Assembly: GCA_013289985.1 (NCBI GenBank)
Contig: JABCYW010000010.1
Coordinates: 1 to 64,000, forward strand
DNA from: Betaproteobacteria bacterium
GTDB lineage: Bacteria > Pseudomonadota > Gammaproteobacteria > Burkholderiales > Burkholderiaceae_C
Length of the DNA stretch: 64,000 nt
Reading direction: 5' to 3'
Made by a program: the position numbers and the translations under genes. The notes below the pieces were generated by a model. That model saw only the letters and a program-made list of their open reading frames with translations. It made no database searches and was not told the origin of the DNA. Positions 7,697-17,795 of this stretch are shown one piece after another; the stretch's first letter is position 1, and each line of letters opens with the position of its first letter.

Positions 7697-9424
7697 ATGT
7701 CCCAACCCGCGTCCGCGGTTCCCGCACGCCTCGCCGGCCATGCCCTGGTGGAGGCCCTGGTCGCCCAAGGCGTGGACACGGTGTTCGGCGTGCCCGGCGA
7801 GAGCTTCCTGGCGGCGCTCGACGGCTTCCACGAGCACCGCGAGCGCATCCGCTTCGTGGCCTGCCGCCACGAGGGCGCGGCGGCGTTCATGGCCGAGGCG
7901 CACGGCAAGCTCACGGGGCGTCCCGGAGTGTGCTTCGTCACGCGCGGGCCGGGCGCCACCAACGCCAGCATCGGCGTGCACGTCGCCTTCCAGGACTCGA
8001 CGCCCCTGATCCTGCTGGTGGGCCAGGTGGCCGCCGACCAGCGCGACCGCGAGGCGTTCCAGGAGATCGACTACCGGCAGATGTTCGGCCCCGGCACGCT
8101 GGGCCTGGCCAAGTGGGTGGGCGAGGTGCACTCGGCCGACCGCCTGCCGGAGTACGTGGCGCGCGCCTTCCGCACGGCCATGCAGGGCCGCCCCGGGCCG
8201 GTGGTGCTGGCCCTGCCGGAGGACATGCTCTCCACGTCCACCGCGGCCCCGGCGCTGCCCCTCGTCGTGCCGGCCCACGCGCATCCGGATCCCCAGGCCG
8301 TGGAGCAGTTCCGGCAGTTGCTGATCCACTCGCAGCGCCCGTTCGCCATCGTCGGCGGCAGCGGCTGGACGGCCGACTCGGCCTGCGACTTCGAGCGCTT
8401 CGCCGAGGACTGGGAGATCCCGGTCGGCTGCGCCTTCCGCTTCCAGGACGTCTTCGACAACCGCCACCGCCTCTACGCCGGCGACGTGGGCATCGGCATC
8501 AACCCGGCGCTGGCCCGGCGCATCCGGGAGTCGGACCTGATCCTGGCGGTGGGCGTCCGGCTGGGCGAGATGACCACCGGTGGTTACACATTGATCGAGG
8601 CGCCGACGCCGCGCCAGCCCCTGGTGCACTTCCATGCGGGCGCCGAGGAGCTCGGACGCGTCTACCAGCCCGCCATCGCCCTGCAGTGCTCGATGGCGGC
8701 CATCGGCTGCGCGCTGGAGGGGGTCGACCCGCCGACGCCGCGCTCGCCGGTCGCCGGCGCCCTGGCCCACGCCGAGTACCTGGCCAACCTGGAGGCCGCG
8801 CCGGTCGAGCCGATGGACCTGGCGGTGGTCGTCAAGGCCATCGAGGCCCTGGCCCCGGCCGGCGCGGTCTACACCAACGGCGCCGGCAACTACGCCGGCT
8901 GGCTGCACCGCTTCCACCAGTACGTGAGCCTGCAGCGCGAGGGCCGCACCCAGCTCGCCCCCACCGCCGGGGCGATGGGCTATGGCGTGCCGGCCGCCAT
9001 CGCCGCCAACCTGCTGTTTCCCCATCGCACCGCCATCGCCATCGCCGGCGACGGCGATTTCCTGATGACCGGCCAGGAGCTGGCCACCGCCACCGCGCAT
9101 GGGGCCGGGCGCGGCGCCGGCAAGCTGGTGATCGTGGTGGTCGACAACGGCAGCTACGGCACGATCCGCATGCACCAGGAACGCGACTATCCGGCCCGCG
9201 TGAGCGGCACGTCGCTCACCAATCCCGATTTCGTTCAGCTGGCGCGCGCCTACGGCTGGCACGCCGAACGCGTGGAGGCGACCGGACAGTTCGAGGCGGC
9301 CTTCGGGCGCGCGATGCGGGCCGATGCGCCCACGCTGCTGCACCTGCTGCTGCCGGAGGATGTGAGCACGTCCCGCACGACGCTGACGGCCTTGCGCGAG
9401 GCGGCCCTTCGCCGGGCGAACTGA
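7697..9424 (+). CDS. thiamine-diphosphate-binding enzyme, acetolactate synthase large-subunit-like
   Basis: A 575-residue three-domain ThDP enzyme. The N-terminal domain has VFGVPGE and the catalytic Glu59 in CRHEGAAAFMAEA, plus RGPGATNASIGVHVAFQDS. A central domain follows, and a C-terminal domain with the ThDP/Mg motif GDGDFLMTGQELATA ending near VVDNGSYGTI. This is the architecture of acetolactate synthase, glyoxylate carboligase and related decarboxylases. There is no small regulatory subunit nearby and no other ilv gene, so it is more likely a catabolic or accessory paralogue than the biosynthetic IlvB/IlvI; the exact substrate is uncertain. A terminator follows at 9564-9597. Confidence 0.85.
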   Translation: MSQPASAVPARLAGHALVEALVAQGVDTVFGVPGESFLAALDGFHEHRERIRFVACRHEGAAAFMAEAHGKLTGRPGVCFVTRGPGATNASIGVHVAFQDSTPLILLVGQVAADQRDREAFQEIDYRQMFGPGTLGLAKWVGEVHSADRLPEYVARAFRTAMQGRPGPVVLALPEDMLSTSTAAPALPLVVPAHAHPDPQAVEQFRQLLIHSQRPFAIVGGSGWTADSACDFERFAEDWEIPVGCAFRFQDVFDNRHRLYAGDVGIGINPALARRIRESDLILAVGVRLGEMTTGGYTLIEAPTPRQPLVHFHAGAEELGRVYQPAIALQCSMAAIGCALEGVDPPTPRSPVAGALAHAEYLANLEAAPVEPMDLAVVVKAIEALAPAGAVYTNGAGNYAGWLHRFHQYVSLQREGRTQLAPTAGAMGYGVPAAIAANLLFPHRTAIAIAGDGDFLMTGQELATATAHGAGRGAGKLVIVVVDNGSYGTIRMHQERDYPARVSGTSLTNPDFVQLARAYGWHAERVEATGQFEAAFGRAMRADAPTLLHLLLPEDVSTSRTTLTALREAALRRAN

Positions 9425-9563
9425 CCCAGCTCGACCGCGAGGCAACAGATGTTTCCGGGCACGCCGGCGCGCCGTTGTCCTACACGCGCGGCCGGCATCC
9501 CGGTCGAAACTGCGGTTTCCGGCGGCGCACCTCCTCCCTCCCTCCTCTTTGGTCGCCGGTCTC

Positions 9564-9597
9564 AGCCCGGCCGCATGCGCGCCGGGCTCTTTTCTTT
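9564..9597 (+). terminator. rho-independent terminator after the ThDP enzyme gene
   Basis: AGCCCGG (9564-9570) pairs with CCGGGCT (9582-9588) around an 11-base loop, followed by CTTTTCTTT. It lies 140 bases after the ThDP enzyme stop and 67 bases before the S4 protein start. Confidence 0.75.
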
Positions 9598-9663
9598 CCG
9601 GGGCCGGTTCGTCGCGACATGGGATACGCTTGCCGTCCTTTCTGGAAACCCGAGACCGACGCC

Positions 9664-9885
9664 ATGGATCCCATCGCCTTCGACCTGCGCGGCGAGCACA
9701 TCACGCTGGACGCATTGCTGAAGGCCGCCGGACTGGCCGGCAGCGGCGGCGAGGCCAAGACGCTGATCCAGCAGGGTGGGGCGGCCGTCAACGGCGAGGT
9801 CGACCTGCGGCGCGGGCGCAAGGTACGCGCGGGCGACGTCGTCGCCGTCGGGCAGCGCAGCGTCGTGGTGCGCGCGGCGGCCTGA
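9664..9885 (+). CDS. S4-domain RNA-binding protein, YbcJ-like
   Basis: A 73-residue protein that is essentially one S4 RNA-binding domain: [20 protein letters not shown], then [26 protein letters not shown]. It matches the small YbcJ/YaaA-type S4 family, thought to bind structured RNA or ribosomal particles, though the exact target is not established. It stands alone between two terminators, and the gene is shorter than most callers' cut-off. The ATG at 9664 is the only sensible start. Confidence 0.85.
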   Translation: MDPIAFDLRGEHITLDALLKAAGLAGSGGEAKTLIQQGGAAVNGEVDLRRGRKVRAGDVVAVGQRSVVVRAAA

Positions 9886-9916
9886 CTACCCGGCGCGGGC
9901 TCCGGCTCGCGGGCAG

Positions 9917-9957
9917 AAACAAGGCCTGCGCGGAGATACTCCGGGCAGGCCTTGTTT
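9917..9957. terminator. bidirectional rho-independent terminator between the S4 gene and tRNA-Pro
   Basis: A perfect 13-bp stem: AAACAAGGCCTGC at 9917-9929 pairs with GCAGGCCTTGTTT at 9945-9957 around a 15-base loop. The T-rich flank on each strand lets it serve both the plus-strand S4 gene and the minus-strand tRNA-Pro transcript. Confidence 0.8.
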
Positions 9958-9970
9958 CATATTGCTTAGA

Positions 9971-10047
<77 letters not shown>

Positions 10048-10059
10048 AAGGATGGGATT

Positions 10060-11550
10060 CTAACCCGGCGGGGCCAGCAGGCGATGCAGCAAGGCGCCGT
10101 CGAGATGTTTTTCGACGAGATCGGCCAGCAGTTCGAAGCTGTCGTCCAGTGCCGGGGCGGTCGCGCCCCACATCGCGCGAAGCAGGGCGGGCGACTCGAA
10201 CAGGCCGTGCGCGTAGACGCCCAGCACGTTGCCGCGCTGCCAGCCGATGGCCTCGCCGTCCTGGCCCCGCAACGCGATCTTCGGGGCGGGCAGGTCGGGA
10301 TGCGGCACGGTGACGCCGCAGTGGATTTCGTAGCCTTCGGCCCCGACGCCCGCCCACGGCGCCCAGGCCGCGTCGGTGGGCCCGAAGCGCAACGAGGTAC
10401 GGCGCACGCGCTTGTCGCGTTCATAGCGCGTGACCAGCGGCAGCAGGCCCAGGCCGGGACCGTTGAAGCCGGCCTCGCCATCGTGGCCGTCGAGATCGAC
10501 CAGTGCCTCGCCGAGCATCTGCAGGCCGCCGCAGATGCCCAGTACGGGGCGTCCCTCGGCGGCGTGGCGGGCGATCGCCGCGTCGAGTCCCTGGCGGCGC
10601 AGCCAGGCCAGGTCGCCCGAGACCTGCTTGGAGCCGGGCAGCACGATCCAGTCGGCGCCGTGCAGCTCGGCCTGCGAACGCACCCAGGCGAGCTGCACGC
10701 CGGGCATGCGGCGCAACGGCTCGAACTCGTCGAGGTTGCTGAGGTGGGGCGGGCACAGCACGGCGATGCGCAGCCGTCCGGCCTTGGCGGCGTCCGGGCG
10801 TCCGGCATCGAACAGGCCGTCCTCGTCGGGCAGGCCGTGGTCGCGCGTCATCGGGATCACGCCGGCCAGCGGCACGCCGGTCAGGACCTGCAGGTCGGAC
10901 GGGCCGGGCGCCAGCAACGAGGCGTCGCCACGGAAGCGGTTGAGCACGAAGCCGCGCAGCGAATCGCGCAGGTCGGCCGGCAGCAGTGCCCAGGTGCCGT
11001 ACAGGTGCGCGAACGCGCCGCCGCGGTCGATGTCGGTGACGAGCAGGCTGTCGAGGCGTCCGAGTTCGCGGGCCTGGCGCGCGGTGCCCAGGTTGACGAA
11101 GTCCTGCGGCGCCAGGTTGATCTCGGCGGGCGATCCGGCGCCCTCGATCACGACCAGGTCGCAGCGGGTGGCGAGACGCTGCAGGCTCTCGCGCGCCGCG
11201 GCGGCCAGCGTGGCGCTGCGTTCGCGCCAGCCCATGCGGCCGAGCGCGGCATCGACGCGGCCATGCAGCACGACCTGCGACGCGGTGTCGCGTTCGGGCT
11301 TGAGCAGCACGGGGTTCATGTCGACGCCGGGCTCGACGCCCGCGGCCAGCGCCTGGAAATACTGCGCGGCGCCGATCTCCGCGCCCAGGCCGTCGAGGCC
11401 GGCGACGACGCGCGCGTTGTTGCTCATGTTCTGCGCCTTGAACGGCAGCACGCGGGTGCCGCGGCGCGCGGCCGCGCGGCACAGCGCCGTCGCGAGCCAG
11501 CTCTTGCCGGCGCCGCTGGAGGTGCCCCACACCATCACGAAACGGGTCAT
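10060..11550 (-). CDS. cobQ: cobyric acid synthase (adenosylcobyrate amidotransferase)
   Basis: A 496-residue glutamine-dependent enzyme that amidates four peripheral carboxylates (b, d, e, g) of adenosylcobyrinic acid a,c-diamide during cobalamin synthesis. The N-terminal dethiobiotin-synthetase-like ATP domain has [12 protein letters not shown] and [10 protein letters not shown]; the C-terminal class I glutaminase has the nucleophile in [10 protein letters not shown] and the histidine in YAHGLFE. The ATG at 11550 overlaps the stop of the upstream DUF71 gene by 4 bases, so the two are translationally coupled. No other cob genes are in the window, which fits a salvage role or a dispersed pathway. 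The stop lies 12 bases from tRNA-Pro. Confidence 0.96.
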   Translation of the reverse strand: MTRFVMVWGTSSGAGKSWLATALCRAAARRGTRVLPFKAQNMSNNARVVAGLDGLGAEIGAAQYFQALAAGVEPGVDMNPVLLKPERDTASQVVLHGRVDAALGRMGWRERSATLAAAARESLQRLATRCDLVVIEGAGSPAEINLAPQDFVNLGTARQARELGRLDSLLVTDIDRGGAFAHLYGTWALLPADLRDSLRGFVLNRFRGDASLLAPGPSDLQVLTGVPLAGVIPMTRDHGLPDEDGLFDAGRPDAAKAGRLRIAVLCPPHLSNLDEFEPLRRMPGVQLAWVRSQAELHGADWIVLPGSKQVSGDLAWLRRQGLDAAIARHAAEGRPVLGICGGLQMLGEALVDLDGHDGEAGFNGPGLGLLPLVTRYERDKRVRRTSLRFGPTDAAWAPWAGVGAEGYEIHCGVTVPHPDLPAPKIALRGQDGEAIGWQRGNVLGVYAHGLFESPALLRAMWGATAPALDDSFELLADLVEKHLDGALLHRLLAPPG

Positions 11551-12242
11551 GACGGCAGCGCCGGCGACAGCGCCTGGAACACGAACTCGGTGGGCGCGAA
11601 CGGCGGCTGCGAGGCGACGCGGCGCTGGGGGCCGTCGACCACCGGCAGCGCGTGCGCGAAGCCGGGGCCGCCCGAGACGAAGGTGTGGAACTCGCCGTCC
11701 TCGCCACAGGGGCACACGCCCGCAGGCAGGCGCGCGAGGAAGCCGGCGTCGTAGCGCGCGCCGCAGAAGGACGCGTCGAGCCGGCGCGTGTCCACGCACA
11801 CCACGCGCGCCTGCACGCCGCGCGCGACGAGCTCGCGCGCGAGCGCTTCGCGCGACTCGCCCCACAGCGGAAACAGCGGCACCAGGCCCGCGCGCTCGCA
11901 GGCCGGCGCGAGCCAGTCGCGATGCGCCTGCAGGTCGATGTCGCCGAAGATCATGTGCACGTGGCCGGCGGCGGCGAGATCGCGCAGGCAGGCGTCGAAC
12001 CGCGCCGCGTACTCGCCGGGCGGCACGCGCACCGACAGCGGCGTGCCGCCGAGGGCGCGCACCTGCGCCTCGACGAGCTCGGGAGGCAGCGCGTGCGACT
12101 TGCTGGCGCCGTCCTCGTCGCACATCGTCACGAAGGTGGCGACGCGCAGGCCCTGCTCGCGGGCCCGCATGAGCGCGAGCCAGGAGTCCTTGCCGGCGCT
12201 CCAGCTGATGGCGCACTTCGAGTTGTGTGCGGTCGGTGGCAA
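11547..12242 (-). CDS. DUF71/Dph6-type ATP-binding protein linked to cobalamin salvage
   Basis: A 231-residue PP-loop (adenine nucleotide alpha hydrolase) protein. The ATP motif is SWSAGKDSWLALM at residues 13-25; FGDID, CGARYDAGFLARLP and PCGEDGEFHTFV are the conserved blocks of the DUF71/COG2102 family. Eukaryotic and archaeal members make diphthamide (Dph6). Bacteria lack diphthamide, and comparative genomics has predicted a role in B12 salvage for bacterial members beside cobalamin genes; the 4-base overlap with cobQ fits that. The start is TTG at 12242, supported by AAGGAG a few bases upstream and by the need to include the ATP motif. The precise reaction is not known. Confidence 0.8.
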   Translation of the reverse strand: MPPTAHNSKCAISWSAGKDSWLALMRAREQGLRVATFVTMCDEDGASKSHALPPELVEAQVRALGGTPLSVRVPPGEYAARFDACLRDLAAAGHVHMIFGDIDLQAHRDWLAPACERAGLVPLFPLWGESREALARELVARGVQARVVCVDTRRLDASFCGARYDAGFLARLPAGVCPCGEDGEFHTFVSGGPGFAHALPVVDGPQRRVASQPPFAPTEFVFQALSPALPS

Positions 12243-12330
12243 GAGACTCCTTCGCGGCGCCGCATCGAGAGGCGGGAATGGGCGGCCCTCATTGGAGCAC
12301 GGGCGCCCGCGACCGGATGTACCGAGCCGT

Positions 12331-13506
12331 TCAGTGAAGGAGGGTGTTCTCGGTCCAGGTCAACCGGCACCTCGGGTAGTCGCCGTAGGCGGGATGATTC
12401 GTCCAGCTGCATTCGCACTCGAACGACTTGGCGCTCTTGACGCGGCTGCTCACGCGCTCTATCCGTCCGTCGCAGCGATCCTGTTCACGCTCCAGCGACC
12501 GGTTCTCGGGCTCGCTGCGGGTGTCGTACCAGGAGTCGTCCTTCCACACCCACGCGTCCGCGATCTCCTTCTGCCGTTCCTTCTCCGCCGCCACGTCCTC
12601 GAGCACCTTGGCCAGCGTGGAAGCGCCGACGAGGTCGGTCATCCACTGCTGGAATCGGCTGTCCGCGAGCCACGGTCCGAACTCGGGCGCGTTGAAGAGG
12701 GCCAGGTCCAGCCGTCCTCGTGCCGACATGTCCTTCAGCGCCAACTTCAGGTCGTCGCCATCGCCGTCCTTCGCGGCGGCGGCGGCCAGCTTCTGGTAGC
12801 CGTCGATGCTGTCGGGATCCGCCACGACCGCATCGCGGTAGAGCTTGCGCCGCTGCTCGCCATGCGACTGGTCTCCGAGCGCGATGCTCTTGGCCGCGGC
12901 TTCGCGCAGCGGCGTCGCGATCCGGCTCAGCTGGGCGTCGGCCGCGCCGCTGGTCTTCGGGTCGGCGACCAGCACCCGCAGGATGCGCGCGGCGTCGACG
13001 GGCTGGCCCAGCCGGTTCGCGTAGAGATCGGCGGCCTTGAACCCGGGCTGCGAATCGGCCCGGTCGGCGTTCCAGGCCTGGTCGTACAGCCGCGCCGCCT
13101 TGCCCACGAGTCCTTCGGCAAGCGCCGCGTCCGCGGCCTGCAGCGTGCCCAGGCTCTCGCGCCGGGCCTTGATGTTGGCCTGGAGGTGGTCGATGCTGTC
13201 GCGCGCCGAGTCGGGCGCCAGCGCACGGGCACGTGCGACCGCGATGTCGGCGTCGTCGAAGCGGCCCAGCGCGAGGCTGGCCAGCGCGACGTAGTACGCC
13301 GCCTTGTAGTCCTGCGGGTTCTTGCGCGCGGCCTCCCGGGCGCTGGCCAGTCCTTCGACGAATCTCTCGTTCTTGATCTGGTCGTGCGCGCGGGCGACGA
13401 GTGCGGCGTTGTCGGCCACCGCGGTGGCCGCGCCGGCCGGTGGCATCCACGCCAGGATGAGGAGCAGGGCCAGGAACGCACGCCGCGCGGGCGATTTGAA
13501 GGGCAT
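12331..13506 (-). CDS. exported TPR-like repeat protein, unknown function
   Basis: A 391-residue protein with a clear signal peptide (MPFKSPARRAFLALLLILAW, ending AGA). Residues 30-220 are Ala-rich paired helices resembling tetratricopeptide repeats (for example NPQDYKAAYYVALASLALGR and LVGKAARLYDQAWNADR). A C-terminal part has VWKDDSWYDTRSE and several cysteines (CECSWTNHPAYGDYPRCR), so a disulfide is possible in the periplasm. It starts 44 bases after the stop of the next exported protein and is probably in the same operon. I do not recognise a family; TPR modules suggest a scaffold role. Confidence 0.7.
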   Translation of the reverse strand: MPFKSPARRAFLALLLILAWMPPAGAATAVADNAALVARAHDQIKNERFVEGLASAREAARKNPQDYKAAYYVALASLALGRFDDADIAVARARALAPDSARDSIDHLQANIKARRESLGTLQAADAALAEGLVGKAARLYDQAWNADRADSQPGFKAADLYANRLGQPVDAARILRVLVADPKTSGAADAQLSRIATPLREAAAKSIALGDQSHGEQRRKLYRDAVVADPDSIDGYQKLAAAAAKDGDGDDLKLALKDMSARGRLDLALFNAPEFGPWLADSRFQQWMTDLVGASTLAKVLEDVAAEKERQKEIADAWVWKDDSWYDTRSEPENRSLEREQDRCDGRIERVSSRVKSAKSFECECSWTNHPAYGDYPRCRLTWTENTLLH

Positions 13507-13550
13507 CACGGAAATCGTCTCCAGGAAATCGGGGTGGAAAGGCGAGGGCC

Positions 13551-14792
13551 CTAGTCGAGCAGCGCCCCGTTGGCCGAATCGGGGGCGTTGGTGGACAGGT
13601 CGGTGCCGCAGTCGACCGCGGCGCCGAACGGGACCGTGCAGCGTCCGCCGCCCGATCGCCTGAACTGGATCACGAAGGACTGCACGCCGGACAGGATCTC
13701 GTCGTGGCCCGCGGCATCGTAGCGGCCCATGCGAAAGCGCAGGCCGAGGGAGTCGGGGCTGGACATCGGTGAGTTGGTCCGCACCGTCACCGTGGCCGAA
13801 ACCACGTCGCGAACGCCGTCGCGCGCCAGGAATTCCGCCAGCCGATTGCGTTGCAGCGCCGCGTCGCGCGCCGCCCGCGCCAGCGCCTCCTGGGAGCGCC
13901 GGTGCGCCTGCGCGCGCTGGGCGTCGAGCTGCTTCTCGATGTCGTCCCAGGTCGCCAGTTCCGCCTTGATGGGGGCCGCGTCCGGCGTCCCCGGACGGGC
14001 CAGGAGCGCGCGCAGCCTTGCGCGCTGCGCCTCGACCTGCTTGCGTCGGGACGCCCACTCGGCGGCGGAGCGGATCTCGGCGGCCGCGATCTGGTCGACG
14101 TCCGCCGAGAAGCCGGTGCGCCACAGCGACAGCCCCGGATCGATCTGGCCCAGTGCCTCGTCGCGGTCGTCCATCGACTTCCTGCGCGTACGCCGATTGC
14201 GATCCAGTTCACCGGCGGCGCGGTCGATGGGCGCCTGCATCTCGGCCTGCTTGGCCGCGATCTGCTCCGGCGTGGCCTTGATGACGGTCTGGCCCGGATG
14301 AGGGAAGGTTTCGCCCTTGGCCAGGATCTCGGACTTCGTCTTGCCGCAGCCCGAGCAGAACAGGCCTTGCCGGTACTCCTCGAGCTTGCTGTCCATCTCG
14401 TGGCTCAGCGTCGAGATGTCGCTGCCGAGCCGCGACGCCTCCGCGTCGAGCCGGCGCACCTTCTCGACGAGCCCGGACAGCGACAGGGTGAGCGAGTCGA
14501 TCGCGGCCACCACGCTGCTGGCCATCGACGAGCCCGTGTCGGCGCCGGAACGCTCGGCCGCGCGCGGATCCGCGGCGGACCGTGTCGCCGACTCCGGCAA
14601 CGTCCCCAGCAGGCCGTTCTTCTCCGCCGACCTGCGGCTCGCCCCGATGCTGTCCGGATCGAGCAGGGCGTCGTCGGCGAGGGCCAGGGTGCCGCTCGAC
14701 AAGAGGCAGGCGCCCGTGAAGAGCCGGCCCGCGAAGCGGCGGCGCCGGGCGCTGTGCGGCGTGCAGGGGCAGACGGGGCAGTGCGGGAACAT
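13551..14792 (-). CDS. exported coiled-coil protein with CxxC, unknown function
   Basis: A 413-residue protein. After an odd Cys- and Arg-rich N-terminal stretch there is a hydrophobic signal-like segment (FTGACLLSSGTLALA, about residues 25-39). Residues 95-145 and 170-330 are long amphipathic helices of coiled-coil type (VRRLDAEASRLGSDISTLSH; many Gln/Arg/Glu heptads). A CSGC pair at residues 146 and 149 could bind metal or form a disulfide. The C-terminal third is beta-rich (VVSATVTVRTNSP). I chose the ATG at 14792; a later start is possible. No family is recognised. It forms a likely two-gene operon with the TPR-like protein. Confidence 0.6.
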   Translation of the reverse strand: MFPHCPVCPCTPHSARRRRFAGRLFTGACLLSSGTLALADDALLDPDSIGASRRSAEKNGLLGTLPESATRSAADPRAAERSGADTGSSMASSVVAAIDSLTLSLSGLVEKVRRLDAEASRLGSDISTLSHEMDSKLEEYRQGLFCSGCGKTKSEILAKGETFPHPGQTVIKATPEQIAAKQAEMQAPIDRAAGELDRNRRTRRKSMDDRDEALGQIDPGLSLWRTGFSADVDQIAAAEIRSAAEWASRRKQVEAQRARLRALLARPGTPDAAPIKAELATWDDIEKQLDAQRAQAHRRSQEALARAARDAALQRNRLAEFLARDGVRDVVSATVTVRTNSPMSSPDSLGLRFRMGRYDAAGHDEILSGVQSFVIQFRRSGGGRCTVPFGAAVDCGTDLSTNAPDSANGALLD

Positions 14793-14947
14793 GGGCGGGC
14801 CTCCTGCGCATGGACCGCGTGTCCTGCGCACCGAGGCAGACTCTAACCGCCGGCAGCGGCGGAAGCGCCTCGCGCGGGCCGCCTGGCGGCCGGAGCCGAG
14901 AACTTTTTGGCTTCGCCGCGGCGCGCATTCGCCGCGCCCTTGCAAGA

Positions 14948-15024
14948 TGGCCTGCCCGGAGGGACTCGAACCCCCGACCCCCAGCTTAGAAGGCTGGTGC
15001 TCTATCCAGTTGAGCTACGGGCAG
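14948..15024 (-). tRNA. tRNA-Arg (anticodon TCT)
   Basis: A 77-nt minus-strand cloverleaf. The acceptor CTGCCCG pairs with CGGGCAG, discriminator G, with CCA encoded. The anticodon stem CCAGC/GCTGG holds TCT, which reads arginine AGA codons, a rare codon in this GC-rich genome. The T loop TTCGAGT is normal. Confidence 0.96.
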
Positions 15025-15051
15025 TGAAGCCCGCGATTCTATCGGGCGCGC

Positions 15052-15747
15052 TCAGCGGCGGGCGTATTGCGTCTGCCCGAACAGCATCTCGCGCGCCTTC
15101 GGATCGTCGTCCAGCGGTCGGCGCTGGCCGGTCAGCACGTCCACGCCGCGGATGACCGCCGGCCGTGCGGAGATCTCGTCGAACCAGCCCTTGAGGTGCG
15201 GGAATTCGGCCCACGAGATGCCCTGGTTCTTCCAGGAACGCAGCCACGGGAAGATGGCCATGTCGGCGATGCCGTAGTCCTTGCCGCCGATGTAGCGCGA
15301 CCTCGCGAGGCGCTTGTCCATCACGCCGTACAGGCGGCGCGCCTCGTTGGTGTAGCGGTCGACGGCGTAGGCGATCTTCTCGGGCGCGTAGATGCGGAAA
15401 TGGTGCGCCTGGCCCAGCATCGGCCCGACGCCGCCCATCTGGAACATGAGCCACTGCAGCACCTCGTAGCGCGCGCTCGTCGACTCCGGCAGGAAGCGCC
15501 CGGTCTTGCCGGCCAGGTACAGCAGGATCGCGCCGGACTCGAACAGGCTGATCGGCCTGCCGTCGGGCCCGTCGGGGTCGACGATGGCCGGGATCTTGTT
15601 GTTCGGGCTGATCTTGAGGAAGTCGGGCTTGAACTGGTCGCCCGCGCCGATGTCCACGGCATGCACGCGATACGGGAGCCCGCATTCTTCGAGCATGATG
15701 TGAACCTTGTGGCCGTTCGGCGTGGCCCACGAATACACTTCGATCAT
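15052..15747 (-). CDS. yfcG: YfcG-like glutathione S-transferase / disulfide-bond oxidoreductase
   Basis: A 231-residue cytosolic GST. The thioredoxin-like N-terminal domain has YSWATPNGHKVHIMLEECG, FLKISPNNKIPAIVDPDG and LFESGAILLYLA; the helical C-terminal domain has MGGVGPMLGQAHHF and YGIADMAIFPWLR. These blocks match E. coli YfcG closely; YfcG reduces disulfides with glutathione. The ATG at 15747 nearly coincides with an ATG of the divergent gene (15746), so the true start of that neighbour is probably further in (15782) and both promoters share a very short region. Confidence 0.9.
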   Translation of the reverse strand: MIEVYSWATPNGHKVHIMLEECGLPYRVHAVDIGAGDQFKPDFLKISPNNKIPAIVDPDGPDGRPISLFESGAILLYLAGKTGRFLPESTSARYEVLQWLMFQMGGVGPMLGQAHHFRIYAPEKIAYAVDRYTNEARRLYGVMDKRLARSRYIGGKDYGIADMAIFPWLRSWKNQGISWAEFPHLKGWFDEISARPAVIRGVDVLTGQRRPLDDDPKAREMLFGQTQYARR

Positions 15748-15781
15748 GGCAGGTGCCTCCAGGGGCCAACAATACAACATC

Positions 15782-16444
15782 ATGCTCGAAGCGGTGCGAC
15801 GATGGTTTACATGGGGAGGGGCGCTCCCCGCCTGGGAGGAGTTCGGTGCCTGGGCCCGCGACCATCACTGGACGCTCAAGCGCACGATCGCGCACGACGG
15901 CTGGGCCATGGACCACAACCCGCGCCACGCGGGCTGGCGCATCGAATGGGGCCCGGCGCAGCGCAGCTTCATGAGCAGCCACGAGTTCCGGATCCGCTTC
16001 GAGGTGGCGCTGAATTCGGACGTGCAGGCGCTGGTGCTCGATCGGCCGCTGCTGGCCCGCCTCGACCACGAGGTCTACGCGCAGTTCACCGACAACGTGC
16101 AGACCCGGCTCGACGAGCAGACGCCCGAGGAGATGCGCTGGCTGGCGATGCATGCCAAGCTGAGCCCCAACCAGATGGGCGTGGCGCTGCGCGACCGCTA
16201 CGGCGCGATCGCCAACGACACGCTGTGGCTGTCGCACTGGCTGCAGGGCCCGGTGTCGGAGGCGCTGAGGAAGCGGGCCGAGGCGATGCCCATCGAGGCC
16301 GTCTCGGCCGAACCGTTCCTGCTGCGCCTGGCGCGCGGGCAGGTGGTGATCCGCCAGTCGGCGTCGACGCCCGGCGTGAAGATGCTGGAGACCTGCGTGG
16401 CCGTGGCGGAGTCGGTGGGCCAGGCGCTCAGGAAGAGTGCATAG
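15782..16444 (+). CDS. conserved hypothetical protein
   Basis: A 220-residue cytosolic protein, Trp- and Arg-rich in its first third (AVRRWFTWGGALPAWEEFGA; HNPRHAGWRIEWGPAQRSFM), then helical. No signal, no membrane helix, no family recognised. I chose the ATG at 15782; an in-frame ATG at 15746 overlaps the divergent YfcG gene start. It ends in a shared hairpin with the convergent acyl-CoA dehydrogenase gene. Its function is unknown. Confidence 0.65.
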   Translation: MLEAVRRWFTWGGALPAWEEFGAWARDHHWTLKRTIAHDGWAMDHNPRHAGWRIEWGPAQRSFMSSHEFRIRFEVALNSDVQALVLDRPLLARLDHEVYAQFTDNVQTRLDEQTPEEMRWLAMHAKLSPNQMGVALRDRYGAIANDTLWLSHWLQGPVSEALRKRAEAMPIEAVSAEPFLLRLARGQVVIRQSASTPGVKMLETCVAVAESVGQALRKSA

Positions 16445-16474
16445 GCGCCCGCCCGGTCGCTCCGAAGGGCGCCT
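16443..16474. terminator. inverted repeat between convergent genes, possible terminator
   Basis: AGGCGCCC at 16443-16450 pairs with GGGCGCCT at 16467-16474 around a 16-base loop, in the short gap between the hypothetical gene (plus) and the acyl-CoA dehydrogenase gene (minus). There is no T run, so termination is only likely. Confidence 0.5.
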
Positions 16475-16498
16475 GCGCCACAGCCTGAAGGGCGGAGG

Positions 16499-17794
<1,296 letters not shown>

Positions 17795-17795
17795 G

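Noticed and set aside
12243-12330. Possible cobalamin riboswitch before the DUF71-cobQ pair
   Set aside because: The 88-bp gap is too short, and I find no B12-box-like conserved sequence.
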